DNA of 64,000 nucleotides from Dermacentor variabilis. Its lineage: Eukaryota; Arthropoda; Arachnida; Ixodida; Ixodidae. The stretch lies in contig NC_134576.1 of the NCBI RefSeq assembly GCF_050947875.1, forward strand, positions 57,230,255-57,294,254, given 5' to 3'. The notes beneath the pieces were generated by a model. That model had not been told where the DNA came from, made no database searches, and was given only the letters and a program-made list of their open reading frames with translations. The number at the start of each line of letters is the position of its first letter. Positions within the stretch are counted from its first letter, which is position 1. Made by a program: the position numbers and the translations under genes. This document shows, one piece after another, positions 20,152-31,727 of the stretch.

Positions 20152-23100
20152 CTCCACACCTACACGCCAAGAGAATCTCGTAATTTGGCAGTGGAACTGC
20201 CGATCACTACATAACAAACATGCTGCACTTACACAATATATCAAGGCGGCGCTCGTCCCACCTGACATTATTTGTCTTCAGGAAGTGGGGAAAATGCGGA
20301 TACCTATCGGGGGCTACCGTTTTTACAGCGATTCGAACTACCCTGAAGTGGCAGCATTGGCCCGCAAGGACCTCACAATCACTGTCGCCATAGCACCTGG
20401 CGTAGAAATCCACCACCAAATACTCACCATTTGGCCAGTTAAGAAGGGTCGTCCAAAGTGCCTGATAACCAACGTATATAGCCCACCTAGGGATAAGAAG
20501 GCCGATTTTTCATTAATTTTAAGTCACGTATCTACCTTGCTCTCAACGAAAGACCGACTAATCTTTCTCGGAGACTTTAACGCTTGGCACTCCGCATGGG
20601 GTTATCAACGTGACACCGCCAAGGGCTTCAATCTACTCCGAGAAACTCAGTCCCACGAACTTGTACTGATTACGCAGCCAGGCACTCCTACAAGGATAGG
20701 AAACAGCGTTGCCCGGGACACCACGCCAGACCTTACGTTTGTCAACAACGAGACGGGGGTCACCTGGTGTAACCTGGACGAAACGCTAGGTAGTGATCAC
20801 TATCTATTGTGCGTCAATGTTAACACAGCTAAAGTTCGACAGCCCCTAGGGGTGGCCAGGCTCACTGATTGGAAAAGGTACAGAGAACGACACCAGGCTG
20901 CTTCCTCATTTCCAGCCACGGCCGCAGGTTGGACAGCTTTCCTCAAGGAGGCCCATGCTGCCACCACGAGAGAGATCAAGACCACAACGGAAGCACCGGC
21001 AGTAGACAGCCATCTCGCCCACCTCTGGGAGGCCCACAGAAGCCTCACGAAACGCTGGAAGCGGCAGCGGCGTAATCGCAAACTTCGGCGCCGAATAGCC
21101 CTGCTGGCAAACGAAGCTAACACCTATGCGAAGGATCTGAATAATCAAAATTGGCGCAGCTTCTGCGACTCTCTCAGAGGCACCCTCAGCACCAAGAAGA
21201 CCTGGGCCATTCTTCGGTGCATGTTAGACCCAACTAGCACACGCACCGAGACGTCTAACATCATGCGGCGGCTGCTAGGAGAATACAAGGGCTCAGAACA
21301 AGAACTACTCGAGCACCTAAAACGCACCTACACCGGCGCTGCCCAGACATCTTCAAGCGTTATGAGAGAATACAAAGGACAGGATAACTTGAGCTTGGAC
21401 GCCCCCATCACCTTCTCGGAGCTGTACGCAGCAGCACAAACCTTCAAGAAGAACACGGCTCCTGGACCCGACCAAATCACCAACGCAATGCTGCGCAACC
21501 TTAGTGACGTAGCCCTACAGCACTTAGTCGACTTCTTCAATGAACAGGTCTGGCGACCGGATGGAAGACTACCGCGAGAATGGAAGCAGGCAGACATCGT
21601 GCTTATACCAAAACCGGGCAAGCCGCGCGAGCTCAACCATCTCAGGCCCATATCGCTCACGTCTTGCATGGGCAAGCTCTTTGAACGAGTAATTCTAACC
21701 CGACTCGAAGCCCACATCGAACGAAACTCACTCTTCCCTGAATCCATGTTCGGTTTCCGCAGGCGAATCTGTGCACAGGACGTCTTTCTTCTATTAAGAG
21801 ATGAGGTGCTCGATCCTCCTCCGGGCAGCATGGACAGAATCCTGCTAGCACTCGACGTCCATAAGGCATTTGATAACATCTCACACACTGCAATACTAGA
21901 CGGACTACGAGATGTCGGGTGTGGAGAAAGAGTATTTCATTACGTTCAAGACTTCCTGAGCAGCCGCTCCGCGAAAATAGGACTAGGTTCAGCACGTTCT
22001 GTTCTGTATCGCTTACCAGATAAGGGCACTCCTCAAGGATCCATATTGTCACCACTTCTTTTTAACGTCGGCTTACGTAGAATGGCCCTGGACTTACAGA
22101 AGAACCGGGACCTTGGCTGCGCCATATATGCAGACGACATTACACTCTGGGCCTGCAAAGGGTCCTACGGAAACCGACAAGACACGCTTCAACAGGCCAT
22201 CAGCACCATTGAAAACTATATGAGGCGAGCAGGCATGAGGTGCGCTCCAGCGAAATCGGAGTATATTCATATTAGACCTAGACATACCCAAGCGACGAGG
22301 GCTCCGGATCTGCAGCTCACCTTAGAGGGAGAGCCCATCAAGAGGGCATCCCACCTGCGCGTACTGGGAATGTGCATTCAAGAAACGGGCAGCGTTAGCA
22401 TAGCGCTCTCCAATCTCAGACGCTCTGTTCGGAGCGTAACTGGGCTTATTAGCAGAGTTGCACGCAGCCGAGAAGGCATGAGCGAAGCAGACACCATGCA
22501 ACTAGAAAACGCCTTCGTCATTAGTCGTCTAACGTACGCCCTGCCTTTCCAAACCACGCGGCGTCACGACATCGAACATGCGGATAAGCTCATAAGAATT
22601 GCCTGTAAAGCAGCACTCGGCCTGCCTGAAAGCACAAGCACGATCCGACTGACCGAATTAGGAATGATGAACACTTTCGAGGAATATGCAGCGGCCACTC
22701 TAATGGCGCAGCGTGAACGGCTAAACACGACACCTCAGGGGCGCTCGGTTTTACAAAGACTTAACTATCCACTGACACCACAATATTGTGGCGATGAAAC
22801 AATCCTACTGCCATCTGAAATCCGAGAGCGGATCCACGTGGCGCCGATCCCCCGTCACATGCACCCAGTCCATCATGCGGCACGGAGACGCGCGCGGGCA
22901 GCCACCTTACTAAGGCGGCGAAGCGACCCGGATACTTACTTTACAGACGCGAGTTCGTATCACAAGAATCCAGGCACCCTCAATACATTTGCAGCAGTCG
23001 TGACTAGCCAAGGACGAACAACCGTAGCAGCATCTATACACACGAAATCGGTTGCAACGGCCGAAGCTGTGGCCATAGCCCTTGCTATACGCGCCGCGGA

Positions 23101-23737
23101 AGCTAAGGGCCAATCGGCCTACGTGCTGACAGACTCGCAGGACGCCTGCCGCCTCTTCCTTGGGGGGGCTTTACCGGGCTGCGTCTTCCGCATCCTAGGA
23201 ACGAACCTCACCATGGATCATTGCGTGACCTGGTGCCCGGCGCACACAGGGATAGCGGGGAACGAACGGGCGGACCGCTTGGCTCGAGGCATGACAGGCC
23301 GAGCCGCGGGCCACACCGCCCGGGAGAACACCTCGACACCCGGTGCGCCAAGAGAAATCCTCGAGTTACAACGGCTCAGTAGGCGAACCAAAGCCCTTCC
23401 TCACCCAGACCTAGACAGGAGGCAAGCACGGGACTGGCGCCGCCTGCAAACAAACACTTTCCCACATTTATACAGGCTACACAAAATGTACCCAGACAAA
23501 TACAGCAACACATGCCCGTGGTGCGAAGGAACACCGACATTGGAACACATAACATTCCAGTGCGCGTCACGTCCGGCGGCTGCCACCTCGCCGCTGCTAG
23601 ACAACACTCCACATAACTGGTCGTGGGAGGCGCGACTCGCGGAAGTGGAATTGGGAAGCCAACTGGCGACCCTTGACCAGGCCCGGCGAGCCGCTGTAAC
23701 CAGTGGGGCCCTGGAGGAGGGGCTCCACCCACTATAA
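20111..23737 (+). CDS. LINE ORF2: APE endonuclease, reverse transcriptase, RNase H
   Basis: The frame is open from 20111, overlapping ORF1 by about 40 bases, and has no ATG before 20294. The endonuclease begins WQWNCRS at 20186, so translation likely starts by reinitiation or frameshifting. Endonuclease residues visible: CLQE near 20270, GDFNAWHSAWG near 20570, SDHYLL near 20790. RT: PGPDQITNAML, LALDVHKAFDN, GTPQGSILSPLLFN and YADD at 22127. RNase H: TDASS (Asp at 22946), a Glu in the AIRAAE segment, LTDSQDA, and HTGIAGNERADRLA. A C-terminal knuckle follows (CPWCEGTPTLEHITFQC). No stop or shift interrupts about 1200 codons, so all catalytic motifs appear intact. Confidence 0.95.
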   Translation, partial: PQTQNISRAHTLANSTPTRQENLVIWQWNCRSLHNKHAALTQYIKAALVPPDIICLQEVGKMRIPIGGYRFYSDSNYPEVAALARKDLTITVAIAPGVEIHHQILTIWPVKKGRPKCLITNVYSPPRDKKADFSLILSHVSTLLSTKDRLIFLGDFNAWHSAWGYQRDTAKGFNLLRETQSHELVLITQPGTPTRIGNSVARDTTPDLTFVNNETGVTWCNLDETLGSDHYLLCVNVNTAKVRQPLGVARLTDWKRYRERHQAASSFPATAAGWTAFLKEAHAATTREIKTTTEAPAVDSHLAHLWEAHRSLTKRWKRQRRNRKLRRRIALLANEANTYAKDLNNQNWRSFCDSLRGTLSTKKTWAILRCMLDPTSTRTETSNIMRRLLGEYKGSEQELLEHLKRTYTGAAQTSSSVMREYKGQDNLSLDAPITFSELYAAAQTFKKNTAPGPDQITNAMLRNLSDVALQHLVDFFNEQVWRPDGRLPREWKQADIVLIPKPGKPRELNHLRPISLTSCMGKLFERVILTRLEAHIERNSLFPESMFGFRRRICAQDVFLLLRDEVLDPPPGSMDRILLALDVHKAFDNISHTAILDGLRDVGCGERVFHYVQDFLSSRSAKIGLGSARSVLYRLPDKGTPQGSILSPLLFNVGLRRMALDLQKNRDLGCAIYADDITLWACKGSYGNRQDTLQQAISTIENYMRRAGMRCAPAKSEYIHIRPRHTQATRAPDLQLTLEGEPIKRASHLRVLGMCIQETGSVSIALSNLRRSVRSVTGLISRVARSREGMSEADTMQLENAFVISRLTYALPFQTTRRHDIEHADKLIRIACKAALGLPESTSTIRLTELGMMNTFEEYAAATLMAQRERLNTTPQGRSVLQRLNYPLTPQYCGDETILLPSEIRERIHVAPIPRHMHPVHHAARRRARAATLLRRRSDPDTYFTDASSYHKNPGTLNTFAAVVTSQGRTTVAASIHTKSVATAEAVAIALAIRAAEAKGQSAYVLTDSQDACRLFLGGALPGCVFRILGTNLTMDHCVTWCPAHTGIAGNERADRLARGMTGRAAGHTARENTSTPGAPREILELQRLSRRTKALPHPDLDRRQARDWRRLQTNTFPHLYRLHKMYPDKYSNTCPWCEGTPTLEHITFQCASRPAAATSPLLDNTPHNWSWEARLAEVELGSQLATLDQARRAAVTSGALEEGLHPL

Positions 23738-23789
23738 CCAAACAGTCTCTTTTAAAATAAACGTTTACTCTCTCTCTCTCTATCTAAAT

Positions 23790-25195
23790 AAAGTTCAAAA
23801 GAGTAAAGTTCAAAGCGAAGACCACGCTAGCTATACTTGCGATAGGCTGTTTCAATAGGACATATATTTTTTTTGTAAGGTTGCCCCGCAAGGCTGATGA
23901 GTGCTCTTGTTGAAAATTGAAATTAGTTGAAAGTTACCGCTTTGTCGTCGAATTGTGTTTTTCCCCTAGCTCTCGTCTTTATTACCACTCAATATAATGT
24001 GCAACTGTACCGCTGTGCTCATTTTTGAGAATCAGCGCAACAGCTCGGCGTCGTGTAGGTTGAGCTAAAACACTTAGGCTGAATGCTTACTGTAGATAAA
24101 CTAGCTCGACTATCGTCACGATGCATGAGCTCAGAAGTAAAAGAAATTTTTATTTTACTGTATATGAGAGCTCTAGATATTTTACCGACATGCATTTTCT
24201 TCATGTTGATGTTTCCTTCAGTTCATAGGTCAACAAACTCTATGAGTACCCGAAAATCCTCAAACTTGAGTTTTTGCCTACTTGACTAAAACAAGAAATA
24301 GTAAATTGGAGGCTTTATACTTTGGTTAGAGGAGTGCTGTGACCAATGGTGATCAGGGCAAAAAAATTACCGTAGTAACACCAAAAAGTCGCTGTCACTC
24401 CTCCCGCTCTCGTTGCTGCTTTCTGTAGCTGGATCTTGCAACAGGTTTAAGTATAGCTAACACGAACAGCCGCTTACGACTTTAGTGAAAAGTGCGCTTC
24501 GACGTACAGCTGCGCTAGAGAGACTTCCTGTCAGGCCCCTTCAAAAGGTTTTATTTTAAACCCACCCCGCATACAATCTGAGTGAATGTTCTCTAATTCA
24601 ACAATGTGAATCGTCTTTCTCTCATTTATAAACACATCGTCAGGGCACCATCCCTCGCCTTCCACTCACAACGGCCGCTCACCCTCACCTCACCATCTGA
24701 GGGTGAGGGCAGATGAGGGTGTCGAAGGCCCTCGTCAGGGTGCGCATATCTGGTGGTTAGAGCAGACAGGAAGGGACATTTAAAGCGCAATTTCACTTAC
24801 GATTGACAGCTACTCCTTGCAAGGCAGCCTCTGAAAAAAAAACAATGTAGTGGTCATCTAGATATATGTGTCTGCTCAAGAAGAAATAGTGTATAATACG
24901 AAAAAATCAGGGCCCAGTATCTTGTGATAAGCAACAAACTTTCAGGAGTTCATATCTAGTAGGAGTGAAACTTGCAACATAACGGGGATGCTTCAAAATT
25001 CTGAGGAAATGAAAACGACAGAGCGATGCAAAGACACTGACATCGTGCATACCCAACGCACATGTTGGCGTCTGCGTAAATAAAAGCTTTTGTGAAGTGT
25101 TCGAAGCTTTCTATATATAAAGAAGTGAATAAATAAATGTACAAATAATGATAGGTTACATTTTTGTTATATATGTGATCCCTACAATAACCCAT
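23790..25195. repeat. Composite-repeat block C, copy 1
   Basis: Aligns with 50035-51475 and, in part, 36380-36945 and 37080-37975. Landmarks: AACAGCTCGGCGTCGTGTAGG (20 of these bases at 24038), the CACCAAAAAGTCGC stretch near 24381, and the GAGGGTGAGGG palindromic stretch near 24697. No gene seen. The right end meets the RTE insertion. Confidence 0.8.
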
Positions 25196-25199
25196 GTCC

Positions 25200-28165
25200 T
25201 TCAGTACCCAGCAGCTGCGGAGTACTTGACCAAGGGGCCGGTCAGACCTGTAACGCAGCAGAGGGCGCTAAGAATCACTGGACCTGGACAGGCCGGCAAT
25301 GGAAACTGACTCTGGCAAGCTTTAAGAGCCGAACTCTGTCGAGGGAGGCTTGATTAGGAGGACTCTGTAAATAACTATCACCTATTGTTTGGAATATCAT
25401 TGGCCTTAGCGAGATTAGAAGAACCGGTGAGGCTTATACACTGCTGACTAACGGCCATGTAATCCGCTATAGAAGTCTCCCAGATAAGAAGCATTACGGG
25501 GTAGGGTTTCTAATTCATAAGGGCACAGCGGACAACGTCGGCGAATTCTATAGCATTAATGAGAGGGTAGCAGTAGTCGTTATGAAACTTAATAAGAGGT
25601 ATCAGTTAAAGGTACTACAAGCCTGCGCTCCAACATCCAGTCACGATGATGACGAAGTAGATCAGGTTTAAGAAAATGTTCAATTGGCGATGATTAAAGT
25701 GCAAACTCAGTATACTGTAATAATGGGCGACATCAATGCAAAAGTGGTGAAAGTTGGCTGGTGAACCAGCAAATGGAAAATACGGCGTCGACTCTTGGAA
25801 CGCTAGAGGAGAGAAGCTGGTAGACTTCACAGAAAGGTATAAGCAGTGAATAATGAACAAATTTTCCAGAGAGCATTGCAACGGAAAATGGACATAGAAA
25901 AGCGCTCATGGTTAAACAAGAAATTAAATCGATTTCATACTTTCTGCCGATCCCAGCACAGTGCAGGATGTAGAAATGATAGGTACCCTAAAGTTCAGTC
26001 ATCATAGGTTAGTGAGGGCTAACATTCACCTCAATTTGAAAAGAGAAAGAGTAAAATTGTTCAATATGAAACAGGCCAACGTAGACGCAGTAAGGGCAAA
26101 AGCAGGCAAATTCAGGTTGGTACTTGCAAATAAATATGCGGCCTTAGAACAGAGAGACGAATATGACATAGATGTAATTAATGAAACCGTAAGTAGGTTG
26201 GCTTCAGAGGGAGCAGGTGAAGTGGGAGGGAAGGCACAATTCAAGCCAGTAGGCAAGCTCTCCCATGTAACAAAGGACCTATTAAAGAAATGACAAAGAA
26301 TGAAAGTGCCCAACTAAAGAGATATTATAGAATTCGCGGAACTGTAAAAAACTTTTTAAGGTGAACATAAGTGATATGCGAAATTATAACTTGAGAAAGG
26401 CTGAAGAGCCCGTAAAAACTGGACGCACTCTGAACATAGAGAGAAGGAAACTTGGCATAGGTACAACCAAGATGCATGCACTGATAAAGAAGTAGGGTAA
26501 TATATATATTCCTACTATTAATATATATTATATATATATTATATTATATAATATATATGATATAATAGTGAAAGCAGCGGAAGAATTCTGTACTGAACGG
26601 TGCGGCACTCAGAGGACTCAGGATAACTCGATACGAAACATTAGTGAACGGGATGCAGAAATGCCTCCTATAACTAGCGATGCGGTCAAAAGGGCCTTGC
26701 AAGACATGAAACGGGGAATAGCGGCAGGAGTAGATGGAATAACAGTCGATTTAATCAGAGATGGAGACGTAATGCTTGTAAAACTGGCGGCTCTCTATAC
26801 GAAGTGTCTATCGACTGCAAGGGTCCAAGAAAAGTGGAAGAATGAAACATTATACTGTCCCACAAAAAGGAAGACAAATATTTGAAAATTATAGGCCCAT
26901 TAGCTTACTCCAAGCATTATATAAATATCTCAAGATAATCTCCAATGGAATGAGGGCAACAATGTAATTTAGTTAACCAAGGGAACAGGCAAGTTTAAGG
27001 AAGGGATACTCTACTATGAACCCCATTCGTGTCATTAATCAGGTAAACGAGAAATCCTCATAGTACAGTCAGCCTCTCTATATGGCTTTCACAGATTACG
27101 AAAAGGCATTTAATTCAGTAGACACACCAGCAGTCATAGAGGCATTAGGTAATCAAGGATCACAGACCGCTTACGTAAATATCTTGCAAAATATCTACAG
27201 AGATTCGACAGCTACTTTTATTTTATAAAAGAAAAATCGGAAAATACCTAAAAATAAAGTAGTCAGACAAGAAGACACAATGTCTCCAATGCTATTCACT
27301 GCGTGCTTCAAAGAAGTATTCAAAATCTTAAACTGCGGAATCGTAGGAGTGACGATCATTGGCGAATATGTCAGCAACCTTGAGTTTGCAGATGACATTG
27401 TCCTCTTCAGCAACACTGGTGACGAATTACAACAAATGATCGGGGACCCTAACAGAGAGAGTGGAAGAGAGGGGTTGAAGAATAATTTGCAGAAAACAAA
27501 GAGAATGATGAATAACCAGGCAAGAGAACAAGAGTTGAGGATCGCCAGTCAGGCTCTAGAGTCGGTGAAGGCGCACGTTTTCCTAGGTCAATTAATCACA
27601 GAGAAGCCAGATGGTGAGAAGAAAATTCATAGAAGAATGAAAGTGGGTTGGATCGCATATGGAGACATTGTCAGCTCCTGACTTGAAGCATTCCATTATC
27701 ATTGAAAAGGAAAGTGCACAATCAGTGCATTTTAACGGTGCTTAAAATGGGGCAGAGACTTGGAGTCTGATAAAGAGGCTTGAGAAGCTCAATGAGCGAC
27801 GCAACGAAGAATGCTAGGCATAACGTTAAGAGACAGAAAGAGAGGATTGGATCAGAGAGCAAATGTGTATAGCCGATATTCAATTTGGCATTAAGAGAAA
27901 AAATTGGCGCTGGGCAGGTCATGTAATGCGCAGGTTGGATAGCCGTTGGACTATTATGGTTACTGAATGAATACCAAGAGAATGGAAGCGCAGTAGAGGG
28001 TGGCAGAAGACTAGGCGGAGCAATGAAATGAGGAAATTCGCGGATGCTAGTAGGAATTGGTTGGCGCAGTACAGGGGTAATTAGATATCGCAGGGAGAGG
28101 CCTTCGTCCTGCAGTGGACATGAAATAGCATGTGACGATGATGACGACGACGATTATGATAATGA
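25200..28165 (+). pseudogene. RTE-clade non-LTR retrotransposon, near full length but inactive
   Basis: Plus-strand pieces in order: endonuclease (WNIIGLSEIRR at 25390, GVGFLIHK, MGDINAKV near 25720, then FSHHRLVRA near 26000, where family members have S-D-H-R, so the catalytic Asp is His). The RT pieces follow (AAGVDGITVDLIRDG near 26730; FTDYEKAFNSVDTP near 27085; RQEDTMSPMLFTACF near 27265; FADDIVLFSN at about 27385). After a C-terminal part comes a 3' tail ending in TGATGATGACGACGACGA. A stop replaces a residue at 25668 and frames shift several times. An AT tract splits endonuclease from RT. The EN-RT layout, no RNase H and the short-repeat tail fit the RTE/BovB clade. Confidence 0.85.
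26499..26567. repeat. AT dinucleotide tract inside the RTE copy
   Basis: A run made almost entirely of A and T (TATATATTATATTATATAAT-type) lies between the endonuclease and RT pieces. It is likely a microsatellite expanded after insertion, and it helps inactivate the element. Confidence 0.85.
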
Positions 28166-28550
28166 ATTGCTGCTACGAAGCATATGTTATGTTTTTGGTG
28201 GCAAACGCAACAATAAGCTTTGCATAATATTTGCGTATGTGAGCATTTGAAATGCAATTAAATCTATATATCGGCACCGCATATATGGAAAAATTGCAGC
28301 TGCTGTGAACAGTGGTAATTAGGCATGAATGACTGTCACCGTTAATGGTCACTGACATAACTGCAGGCACGATAGTTCTCTTGGCGACGATCATTATTCG
28401 TCTGGTTTAGGCAGCGAAGATGTGTACACCAAATTATCCACCGCACGTGTGTGTAGTTTTCTTTAAACACCATTTAAAACATTTCTTGCCTTCCGGCCTT
28501 CAAGAGAAAACTTTATCCGTACTGAAATTTTTTGTTTTATTCAAGTACCC
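28166..28550. other. No recognisable content
   Basis: AT-rich DNA between the RTE tail and the palindrome cluster. No frame, splice pair or repeat family recognised. Confidence 0.4.
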
Positions 28551-28680
28551 TAAGGCCCCTATGGGTATTACAATAGGGGCCTTAGGCCCCTACTGTAATA
28601 CCCATCGCTAATTTACCCATCACTAATTACCCAACACTAATTTATTGTAACACCCCATAGGGTGTTACAATAAATTAGTG
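28551..28680. repeat. Cluster of near-perfect palindromes
   Basis: 28561-28605 is a palindrome with 21-bp arms (ATGGGTATTACAATAGGGGC on the left) around TTA, with one mismatch. 28551-28584 overlaps it as a second hairpin (TAAGGCCCCTA / TAGGGGCCTTA). 28635-28680 is a perfect 21-bp-arm palindrome (CACTAATTTATTGTAACACC on the left) around CATA. Between them are short direct repeats of CACTAATTTACCCAT type. Such nested foldback structure may be the end of a foldback or MITE element. No other copy found in the window. Confidence 0.85.
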
Positions 28681-28869
28681 ATTGGTAATGCATACGCATT
28701 TATACAGGTAACGCATGCTAAAATAAACGGAATACAAGCGGCAAAACAAGGGAAAAAAGCAGCAAGAGCAATAGAACTGCACGCCCTAAACATTGAAGAT
28801 ACCTATTGAATTAAAAGGGGTAGTGCAAGGTAATGCGCGTTTCCACGCGAACTGTTCTGCTGTTCGAGC
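28681..28869. other. No recognisable content
   Basis: Short spacer between the palindromes and block A copy 2; nothing identified. Confidence 0.4.
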
Positions 28870-30645
28870 CACGGGCGTTAAATTAAATTGGTGATTCCCC
28901 TTATATGCTCAAGGCTATGCGCCGGACGAAATTATAAAACAAAAGGTGCTATACAAGACGCGCGAATGGGCGAGTATACGTTAATAGCATTTGTTTCTGT
29001 TGTGCCACTTCACCAAAACGATTGAATGGAAAACTATACGTCAACAAAGTGAACTTTACTGATCCACTAAGCCAGTCGAGGAGACGACTATAACTTGCGC
29101 ATTGAGGTTAGTACGCGATGTTCGTACCTGCAGTTTATCTGGCGAATATTTCTGTGTAGAAGCTTCTCCGGTGCTTTGCTGAGCTCGACGTCACACAGTG
29201 CACGAATGTGGGAGCCGTGCTGTTTTGTGTAGTTGTCCATAAGAAAGAGGAACAGCACACAATTTGATTAGGCCTTTGTTTTTGTTACTTGTCACCAGTG
29301 TACGGTCGTTTGTTGCAGTTGATGTAATTTATGGACATCCGAACTGACAGAGAATACCGTGAAATTGAAGGAAAAGTTTTAGCATCCTGTAGGCACTTCG
29401 ACTCGTCACAGAAGTCATTCCCTCAGTGTGGGTGCTTGTTAAGAATGTACACTATTGAAAATGTTTTTTTTTTTCTACAGGCAGTTTGTGTAATATAACC
29501 AAATTGATGTTAGCCCGAACAAGATATATCTGTAACGTATGAATACGCAATACACGGATGCCGCTTTACAGGCACTGTTTTCTTTAAATGAAATTTTTCG
29601 TGTTTAGGAAACTGCGGGCGCCATGCTAATCATGGATGGAAACTTTGTTGCTTACCATCTATTTGTTCAAATATGATTATGAATTTCATTAGGATATATT
29701 AGTTTCTTTAGATGTGTACGCGATCGTGAAAAATGCATTTGCTTGAAGAAAGACTAGGGCCTTCAGGGCTTCAGCTATGTTATGCGTCTTGCTGAATGTC
29801 AATCGTTATAGTTATCTCGTGAAAGGTTTTGCCTAGTAGCACGCAGTTCACGGCTCCTTCAAGAAAGCACGTAAGGAGTCGTTGCCTTGCTTCCTTTGCA
29901 GCGACTATCTAAACATGTACCGCGCAACCTTTTTAACATTGTCCTTTATAATGAAAGCCAATAAAGATACATTTCGGCCCTGAGACCAGCAATAGTACTG
30001 AGACAAAATAATTCTTGCTCACTTACTCTACCTTCGAGCGAATCAACTGCAATGCCGTAAAGCACAAATGAACTAAACGTGGTGATGCAGATTCAAGAGC
30101 AGAGAAGATGGAATGATGATAAAGAGACTAGCATCAAAGATGCGAAGGGTCCCCATAATATACGGCTTCCAGAGCGATAATGAATATGATGAAATCTGAG
30201 CTCAACTCCAGTTGTGGTTGCATGCTTGCCTTCGCAGTGGCTTATATGGTGGGATCAAAATATTTACAGGGAGATAAACACAATAAAGAATGGTATTAAT
30301 GAACACAGATACAGAATGGCCTAAGAATGTTTGGCCACCTGACTAGCGTTGGTAAGTTACCGGAAACTTCGTGGCTGGGATTGTGTGCGGATTTGTGTAC
30401 CAAGTAAAGACGAAATTATGAGTGTGCATTTCTCCGCACGACCTCAAGCGATGTCGTTGCATCTTTCCACAATTTTGTTTAGCACCAGCAATGACATAGT
30501 GGTGAGTTTGCACAGGTATATAGGTAATATTTAGTGACCAGTGATGAGACTTAATTGCCTTATTTCAAACAAAATGTTCCGGTATAAGACGCGCCAAATG
30601 GTGCGCGAGGAATAAAGCCCTCCTTTTCTTTCAATAGTCCCAGTG
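28870..30645. repeat. Composite-repeat block A, copy 2
   Basis: Aligns with A1 (from about 2090) and A4 (from about 56650). It lacks the left third of the block. It gives an empty site for the TIR element at about 29633 and for the CR1-like insertion of A4. It runs directly into block D. No intact frame seen. Confidence 0.85.
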
Positions 30646-31687
30646 GTCTCGCGACTAATAGCAGTCGTTCGTGACTAAGACAATACTGTTGCTCTAAATC
30701 GGCATAGGCGGCTGACAGAGGGGGCGCGTACGATGCCGACTGGCCACAAAACATCGAATTGGTGTTGTGAATGTCACCTATGTAAAATGTGGCTCAAGGA
30801 GTGAACACGTCTTCCCAGAATCACGTTGCTGATTGGCAGCCGTTGGATGAACATTTAGCCCAATAGGTGGAGCCACATCGAATGAAAAACCGGTTGTAGA
30901 AGTTGACATCCGATATTTGGTATATGCTAGTCAGCGACCTCGCTTAAGTATATATCTTCGCCTCCCACTTTGAACGTTACTGAGTTAACCATTGATTCCA
31001 CGGAGAGGACCGAGAAAAGGGCATGGGCAGTTTGACGAACCCATCGACCCCTGCAACCTGCGTGGGAGCAAAGCCTTCTTTAGAAAGAAAATCACCGGCA
31101 AGAAATTGTCGTTGTCGAGCTATTTATATCCTCTCTTAGGAAATGTCTCGAGCTATATTCGTTGAACTTCTGCCTTGAATTCTTTTTTGTTCCAACTCGT
31201 AAGTTAAAATTTAAATGTTCAATACTTTCCAGGAAGCTAACTCTCTAAACGTACGAGTCATTTGTCTTCAATTACACAATCCGGCCTTCAAAAAGTTCAG
31301 TTGGACAGCAGTACACTGTCGAAGCACGTGCCGCCTTCCTCGCGAAAGGTGACGAGCGCAGCGTAATCCTCGTGAATTTCGTTGTGGTCTACATGGGGTG
31401 ATCATTTTATATTTTACGAGATTAAAAAAAGTGCCTGTTGTTGACAACAATTGTAGTCCTTGAGTGGGAATATTCAGAGAGGCGGACATCACTTGCATAG
31501 ATAAACGATACATATATTCAAGAAATGACCAAAAAATTCACTATATAACGTCATAATAAGTTGCTGTATATGTCATATTGCAATTTACGAATTGTAGTCG
31601 GTTAGTTCGCAAGGCGTGACCACTTGAGATGAATTTCAAGAATGAGTTCAGTTTGGGGATACGCGTCTTCAAACTATCCCTAAAAAT

Positions 31688-31688
31688 G

Positions 31689-31727
<39 letters not shown>

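Larger units (their letters stand above)
18576..23784 (+). mobile_element. Nearly complete non-LTR retrotransposon with RNase H (I/Jockey group)
   Basis: This 5.2-kb element carries a zinc-knuckle ORF1, an endonuclease-RT-RNase H ORF2, a short 3' UTR with AATAAA-like sequence and a (CT)n tail at 23768-23783. It moves by target-primed reverse transcription. The 5' end abuts the (ATTC)n tail of an older LINE, and ORF1 has no ATG, so it is probably slightly 5' truncated. The paralogous site at about 50028-50075 lacks it. ORF2 is uninterrupted, which suggests recent insertion. Presence of RNase H favours the I group over Jockey proper; the exact clade needs a tree. Confidence 0.92.

Noticed and set aside
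21328..21888. Long minus-strand frame opposite LINE ORF2
   Set aside because: It is antisense to the RT domain, with composition typical of a shadow frame and no motif.
25200..28165. Horizontal transfer of a BovB-like element
   Set aside because: RTE-clade membership is visible but nothing in the sequence shows transfer; a phylogeny would be needed.
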